From Oikopleura dioica (lineage: Eukaryota > Chordata > Appendicularia > Copelata > Oikopleuridae): a stretch of DNA of 64,000 bases. The DNA lies in NCBI GenBank assembly GCA_907165135.1, contig OU015567.1, positions 10,483,001-10,547,000 on the forward strand, written 5' to 3'. Position numbers and translations under genes: made by a program. The number at the start of each line of letters is the position of its first letter. The first letter of the stretch is position 1. This document shows positions 57,082 to 64,000 of this stretch, in pieces. Below the pieces are notes generated by a model. That model ran no database searches. It was not told the origin of the DNA and was given only the letters and a program-made list of their open reading frames with translations.

Positions 57082-59201
57082 ATGTCGCTGACAATCGTGC
57101 CCGGGCTCCCTAACGGGACGCTGATTTGCTGCAAACAATACAAAGGAAAGACGTTCTACGGCACTAGTCTCGGAGATTTGCTTTTTGTCGAAGAGGATGG
57201 CCTGGGCGAATGTCTTGCTAGCGGGGCGCCTTCCACAAAACGCCTCAAATTTAATTCGCCAATTTTGAAAATAGATGCTTCCCAAGCTGGACTTGAGACA
57301 AACCTATTGCTTTCAACGAAGAACGGGCTTTATTTAACCCAGTTGCCGGAGCTTGGGTCGTTGCTTCGGTTAGCTTGCATTTTTGAATTTTAAAATTGAA
57401 AACGATCAATTCTCATCTATTCTGTCTATTTTCAGAGCTCCGAAAACGACCCCGCTAAAAACTGTTGCCGATTGTATTTCGATTCAGAAGAGTTGCTTTA
57501 CCTGGTGCTCGGCGCAGGTGATTTACTATGGAGAATTGACTTCCGCTGGATTTCGGAGTCGAAAACTTTCCCATGTCAAATCATATGTTGTTCAATTGGA
57601 GATGAACCTGTCTTATGATATTCTTATCTGTACAAATGGTAAGTAATTAAGAAGCAACTGTTAGTAAAGTTGAATTGAGAATCTATTCTCATCTCAAAAG
57701 AAATGAGCCTGTTGAAATCATCGCCGAAGTGCCTCAATTCTCCGCCACAATCACCGGAGCCTGTTTTGATCGCAGCGCCAATGTCATTTTCACCGACACA
57801 AGCGGTTGTATCAGAATGATAAACCAAGAAGGCGACGCACTCTGGGAAACAACAATGGGTTATCAGGTGATTTTACGGTTACCGAACCAGTTGCGACCGG
57901 AGTATATTGATTTATATAAAAGCAGTCTGAGATGCGAGAATTTTGAATATTTATTATGTTCAACATTAAGCTCTCATTGGTACTATTCTCGATCATCAAT
58001 CAGTGATTGAATCACTGACAATCGGTCTAAAATATGAGTGTTTTAGTCTGGATTTCGACCAGGCAATCTCCTCTATCTTTCTACACGTATTCTATCCCAC
58101 ACGAAATCATCCCTTTGCGCTGTAAACATTCTTGAATCAGACCATTCACCAGTACTCTACAGTATCTCAGGGTCAGTCCAGAACGTGAGCGGCTACGGTG
58201 GCTCCGAATTTATCGTTATTTCTGGTGGAAAGGCGATGAAATCAATCGCCGCTCGGAAATCTGTCCATCGACCGGAACCCAAGCCCAGAATCGAAGAATC
58301 AGAAACGGTCGATTTGGATAAAGCTTTCAGTGCTGCGCGCGGCTTTTTCTCGCAGATCAAGAGACAGGTTTCCAAATCGAAACAGCCTGTGTTCAATAAA
58401 GTCAAGGTAAAAGGATCATTCCAGATTTCTGACTCAGATCAGTTGCTCTTTGAACTTTCTTCTGTAAACTTTGCGACGTCATTTTTTATTAATTTCGAAG
58501 TTAACGAGCAGCGGAAGCTACTGGTTGCAATCCTCTAAAGAATTTCCTTGTAGCAAGTGACAGAGAGCTTATCGCGCGAGATACGACGAGAGATTTTCGA
58601 CGATGAGATTTTCATCAATGAGAGCACCGAAAAAGACGAGAAAGCGGGGCAAATCAATGAGGGCGAAAAAGAGCGTTCAAAGTTGAACACTCCCAGTCCC
58701 ACCCCGCTAGACACAGACACACTTATCATCGAACGTAAAATAAAACCGCAAATCAAGAAGAAAAAGAAAGAGAAAAACGATATTCCCTGCATTCCTCCGC
58801 ACGAGAGCCCTGTTTCCCAAGACGCAGAGAAACAATTACCGATTATTGGAAAATCGACGACAGATATTAACCAGAGAGAAATAAACGCACAAGAGATTGC
58901 CGAAGCAATAAACAAAGCCTGTTTTAAGGTTGACGAAGAAAACTCAACAGAAAGTTCCACTTCAAGCCAATGTGAGTAGATTTAATCAAAAACAGTTCGT
59001 TATCCTAAAAATACCTGTTCAGCACAATTCACGATCCCAATTATAACTTCCGCACTTTCAACTTCCTCACTGTCTACTCCCAAGTCTTCCTCACCTTCCA
59101 ACTCTTGGATCATCATCGACGACGAGCAACCTGCAGCGGCCGAATCCTCCTCACCTTCCGATTACGATGAAGTCATCAATTCGTGCTACGACGAAATCTA
59201 A
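57082..59201 (+). CDS. WD-repeat-like (HPS5/TECPR2-like) protein, copy B
   Basis: Same six-exon structure as 20354-22460, nearly identical. A single A is missing near 57697 at the start of exon 3, which shifts ESILLSKRNEP; the rest is unchanged. Substitutions in exon 2 fall mostly at third positions of the frame used here, which supports the reading chosen over an alternative open frame. Confidence 0.58.
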
Positions 59202-60018
59202 CCCATATTCATAAATAATTACCAGAGAGTCTTTCACATATCTCACCATAATGCTCTTACATTATTATTGATATTCGTACCAATTCATTTCAAATTCAAA
59301 TTCATGTAAAATTACTAGAGCGCAAAAGACTGAATTCTTCAGAAGGTGATTTTGTTGGCTGATCGTACCTGTATGCAGAGAACCTTGTCAATTCCCGGTC
59401 TAACGATCGCCAACAAAGTCAGGTATTTAATATTATACTTTTCAGTGACTAAAAATCGGAGAAATTCAGCTCACTCGGCTGGCTTATTATGCACAAGCTG
59501 CCAGTTGCAGTCCATTTGGATCCTCGCTACGTGGGAATCAGCTTCCGCCTCGGAGGCAGAGAAACCTTCTGAATCGCAGACGTCAGGAGAATTTCCCGAC
59601 TACTCTTTCCTAGGCTAGGAAAGCTCCTTGCTCACCACTGTCTCTAGAATATTTAAAATTATCGCAGCAAATACGACGTTCGTCTGTAACCGATTTCAGT
59701 TGGACGTAACTCGCCATGGATTACTCTTTTGGGGAAAGCACTCCCTTCAGGTAACTGCTAGAGCGTTAAACTGTCTAAAACATTACTTTATCCAAGACGT
59801 TATTCTACCATATCGAGATCCTTGCTTTTTCGGAATATATGGCGTAAGTTCAATCTGTGGTATTAGAGCTAACCCTTTCTGAGAGCACTTCGTTATACAG
59901 TTAGCACTAAAATAATTAAAAATTAATAAATTTTAATTCAATCAAAGATGAAACCTCACATAAAAGTTGCATCATTGAATCATCATTAGATAGACTCTTT
60001 TCCGAAAGTTCTTTAAAA

Positions 60019-63000
60019 ATGATTGAACTTGTCTGGAAACCCACTAATATCTCTTCGTCCGTCTGTCTATCAGACATTTAGCTTACATTTTAAATTCTTC
60101 CTTTACGTCAATAACCTCACAGTTTCTCTCCCAGGAGTAATCGGCGGCACAATCGAAATCGCTCTCACCGCGCTCCCGCAGCGAGTGACTGGGTCTATAA
60201 CGTTTTCAAGCAGAGAGAGTGTGTTAAATTTGTTCCCTCGCCTTCCGGAGATATCCATCGTTGCAGTTGCGGTCGCGCGCATAAGTATCATATACAGGTA
60301 ACTAAAAATGACCCTCTTAGTACCGATAGTTACAAAGAGTTGCAGGGAGATCAATCTGCTTTTGTGTCGCTCCACTGGAAATCAGAGGAGCAAGCCGAGT
60401 GGAGTGTACGGATGAATACGAAAGAATTCCGAACAAATGCCGTTGGCACTCTGGAATTCCAAGGAACAGGAGAAGGAGACAAGGCGCAATTTATAAGACT
60501 GTCGGATAGCACTAGCGGAGCGAATGTTCATCGTTTGTTAACAAAAGAGTGGCAAATGGAGCTGCCAAAACTCGTCATCACTGTTCATGGCTCTGAAAAG
60601 CGGTTGGATCTGACAGCAGGCCAGCGGCAGCTATTGATATCTGGGTTGATCAAGGCGACGCGAACGACAGACGCTTGGATCATGTCGATTGGGCTGTCAA
60701 GCGAAGGTGGAATCGGCGAACTTGTAGGTCAAGCGCTGACCGAGCATCAACTCTACGCTCGTGGTCGAGTTTCGGCCATTGGAGTTATGCCATGGGGAGT
60801 AGTAGACAATCGCGACGATTTACAAAACGACGATAAACTCAAGACCGGGGCGGTCCCTTATCAAACCATGGCCGACCCGCTTTCTAAGGGAGCAGTTCTC
60901 AACGCCGCGCACACTCACTTTCTCATGGTTGATAATGGCTCAGTGGGAAAATGGAGGACGGAGATACGCTTTCGCCGAGCGATCGAAAAAGAGCTTGTGA
61001 AGAAACATAACGTCCCGATGGTTTGTTTGATCATTGAGGGTGACCGAACAACTTTAGAAACAGTATTGAAGAAAGTAATGGAGGGAATTCCCGTTGTAGT
61101 CTGTGTTCCCGCGCAGAAGAATGAATCTATACGCAACGCGGCCGATCTGATTGCGTATGCGTATCACTTGTCAGATAGCAAGGGCGATATATCAAAGGAG
61201 AATCGCGCTCAAATGGAAGAACTTCTCACTTCGCACAAGAATGCGGATCAGTTTAACAGGGGAACGATTTTGAATTTGACAAGGATGATGTCTTTCAAGC
61301 GTCTCATCAAAATTTTCTGGATGGACTTGCATGGAACTGACAACGTAGCGACCCGTAACTTGGACTACGCCATTCTCACATCGTTATTTTCAACTAGCGC
61401 GGAGAAAAAGAAGACGGATCCTGATAACTGGCTGAAAATGGCGATGTCTTGGGACCGACCTGACATAGCACGAAGTCATGTCTTTGCCTTTCCGTACGCG
61501 AAAAATTTCCCAGTTGGGTCACTAAGAAAGCGGCTAGAGGAAGCACTTGTTAATGATAAAGTGGAATTTGTGAAGCTTTTCATGGACCATGGTGTGTCTA
61601 TGCACAAGTTTCTCACAATAAAGCGTCTAGAGGATCTCTACAATGCGGATAAACCTGATTACCTTCCACAGCATTTGAAATATTTACTTGACGATGTTTC
61701 GCGAGAGAAGAGAGTGCCAAAGGGCGCAAGAAGAATAAATCTCATTCAAATCGGTCTGGTCATTGAAGGGCTGATGGGCGGAACATACAGGTCAAACTAC
61801 ACACGAAAGAAGTTTCATTTATACTACAAGCAAACAGAGTCTCAGACTTCTAACAATGAAAACTTCAAGAACCCTTTTCATGAGCTTCTCATCTGGGCAG
61901 TGCTTATGAAGCGACAAGAAATGGCAATCTTCATGTGGCAAAAGGGCGAAGAAGCCATGGCCAAAGCTCTCATAGCTATGAAACTATACAGACGGATGGC
62001 ACAAGAAGCCGACGACGATGACCTTAATCAAGAAGAAATTGAAACAATGAGACTATACTCGGATCAGTTCAAACAAAAGGCCCTTGACATTCTTAAACTT
62101 GGGTACAAAGACAGCGACAAGATGTGTTATCAACTTCTGACATACGAGTTAAAATCTTGGTCTCGTCACACTTGTCTTTCTTTAGCAGTTCTCGCGCAGC
62201 ATCGAGACCTGATTGCGCATCCTTGTGTACAGAATATCATCACTGATTTATGGATGGGAGCGCTGGATATAAGAAGAAATTCCAATATAAAGGTTCCAAT
62301 ATCTCTGGTTACCCTATGGCCGCTCTTCACAACCATTCTTCATCCTTTTCCTTCATTTCGTAATGTCATACAATTCATCAAGTTCAAAACGTCCGAACAA
62401 CTGAGAGAAATCCCAAAGACTCTTCAGGAATATCTAGACGAGTGCGAAGATGATCATGGCTTTTCAACCAGACACAATGAAACCTCGACCACGTCATCCA
62501 CTTCGTCTACATCTAGGTACCATTTCATGAAGCCAAATACTCTTAAATTGTTTCAATAGTTCAGATGAAGAAAAACGATTCGGCTCACGTAACATCGCTT
62601 CAGAAGAAAAAAGCTCTTTGGTGACGAGCGCTGGTGCCAGACGAGACCAATTTAGCCGAGGGTGTATTCGAGGATCAAATGGTACTCAATCGACAAAAGA
62701 CGCAGATCAAAAGGTTCATTTTCTTTTGGAGCCGTCGGCTACGCAAGAGCATCCTCCTGAGCCAATCTTCACGTCAAAAATGGTCCTGACGCCAGAAACG
62801 CCAGGATCAAACGATCTTGGACTCACGCGAAAGATCTACGAGTACTTCAACGCACCAATAACGAAATATTGGTTCAATATTATTATGTACGTTGTGTTCA
62901 TTCTTTCGATCAGTTATACAGTTCTGGTCAGAATGTGCCCATGGACTATTCCTGATGTTGAATGGTTTGTGGTATCTTATGTTGTCACTTTTGCAATTGA

Positions 63001-64000
63001 AAACATCCGTTCAATATCAATTTCGACTTCGCGTGGAGTTTGGTCAAAATTTCGGCACTGGCATTCAAAATTTTGGAATTTACTTGAAACCTTCGCAATA
63101 ATCACTTTTCTATTTGGCTTTGGACTTCGTCTACAAGTGTTTACGGATAAAGAAACGCTTGGCGGAAATGAAACATCCTGTGGAGAATTCTACGAGCGAG
63201 CGCTTAGCAAGAACTCATCTGATGAACTTCGCAAAGCATACGAAGAACTTGCATATGGCCGCGTTCTCTGTGTCACATCAGTTGTTCTTTGGTGGATTCG
63301 CATTCTCAAATTCTTATCAGTTCATAAAACTATTGGTCCTTACATTACCATGGCTGGAAAGATGCTCATTGATATGAGCTCTTTCATAACAATCCTGGCA
63401 GTCGTTTTGATCTCTTTTGGACTTTCAAGACAATCGATTATTCACGACAGAAGTGAATCGCTAACCTGGCAAACTATTTGGGGAGTTTTTCACAAGCCAT
63501 ATTTTATGTTGTATGGCGAGGTTTATGCCCCCGAAATCGATCCTTACTATGACGATTCTGGCGATCTCATCCCAGGTGTAAACCCAGGTGCTTGGGTTGT
63601 TCCTGTTTTCAATACACTGTATCTCCTCGTTGCGAATATCTTGCTGATAAATCTACTCATCGCTGTATTCAACAACACTTTCGCACGTGTAAAAGTGGAA
63701 TCGCATCAAATATGGGCCTGCCAGCGATACGAAGTGATCATGCAGTACGAGGCGCATCCAATTTTCCCACCACCCTTTATTTTCATAAGCCATTTGAAAA
63801 TGCTCATCGACAAGATATTTTGCTCAAAAACAAAAGGAAAATTCGAAGCTGATCGAGGGCTCAAACTCTTTCTGGCAGATTTTGAAGAAGAAAATCTTCA
63901 TGATTGGGAAGAAGAGCTTATCGATGACTACGAACGGATGAAGAGACGTGAGGATAATAAGCGATTCGAGGAACAAGTGAAGACGAACGCGGAGAAGCTT
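60019..64000 (+). CDS. TRPM-family cation channel, copy B (3' end outside window)
   Basis: Exons 60019-60035, a second exon ending at 60298, 60346-62516 and from about 62560 to the window edge, corresponding to residues up to just after the TRP helix. Substitutions against copy A are mostly synonymous in the TRPM homology and pore regions. PYFMLYGEVYA and ESHQIWACQRYEV are unchanged. The window ends before the coiled coil. Confidence 0.88.

Larger units (their letters stand above)
38513..64000. repeat. Block B of the direct duplication (continues past the window)
   Basis: Same gene order and orientation as 194-27270. It lacks the three MITEs of block A and holds exact empty sites. Coding exons differ from block A by about 1%, except in the island at about 46760-48590. 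It is cut at 64000 within TRPM, so the right breakpoint is not seen. Confidence 0.95.

Overview
The window is nuclear DNA of a compact chordate-like animal genome, most likely an appendicularian tunicate such as Oikopleura (inference). Most introns are 38-60 bp, genes lie 70-300 bp apart on both strands, genes sit inside introns of other genes, many start codons follow directly on a splice-acceptor-like ...TTTTAG (expected for spliced-leader trans-splicing), and a few introns only fit with GA, GC or GG at the 5' end. The recognisable products are animal proteins: RPLP1, NDUFS4, ESS2, MPDU1, CFAP61, TRPM, MAPKAPK5 and BRD7/9.

Layout. A block of about 27 kb (194-27270, block A) is repeated in the same orientation at 38513-64000 (block B, cut by the window end). 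In order each block holds: a 57-residue membrane protein (-), RPLP1 (-), NDUFS4 (+), ESS2 (+), MPDU1 (+), a novel secreted protein (-), a coiled-coil protein (+), CFAP61 (-) with a (K)TP-rich nuclear-type gene nested in its long intron (+), a ceramide-kinase-like gene (-), a tRNA-like/SINE-like segment, a charged coiled-coil gene (+), a WD/HPS5-like gene (+), a doubtful short gene, and a TRPM channel (+). TRPM runs out of block A into single-copy sequence. The single-copy centre (27.3-38.5 kb) holds the TRPM 3' end, MAPKAPK5 (+), a BRD7/BRD9-type bromodomain gene (+), an AT-rich stretch, a gene running into a 500-base N gap (34882-35381), a TTC16-like TPR gene (-), and a small membrane-protein gene nested in one of its introns.

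Mobile DNA. Five short non-coding elements (462-876 bp) have terminal inverted repeats and 8-bp target duplications, as expected for hAT-type MITEs. Each has its own TIR and its own repeated subterminal word. Four sit inside protein-coding exons (two in ESS2-A, one each in MAPKAPK5 and the TTC16-like gene) and one in a CFAP61-A intron. The three in block A are absent from block B, where the empty sites are intact.

Two points deserve most attention. First, most aligned genes in the two blocks differ by about 1% or less, but the coiled-coil gene at 10328/47608 and its flanks form a sharply bounded island with 18% amino-acid difference. Second, three of the four exonic MITEs have an AG inside the target duplication, so that splicing at that AG could remove the element exactly, as in introner-type intron gain. 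Whether the 27-kb repeat is a real tandem duplication or two haplotypes joined in assembly cannot be settled here. The N gap, single-base homopolymer differences that break frames in either copy, and the MITE presence/absence pattern all keep the assembly explanation open.
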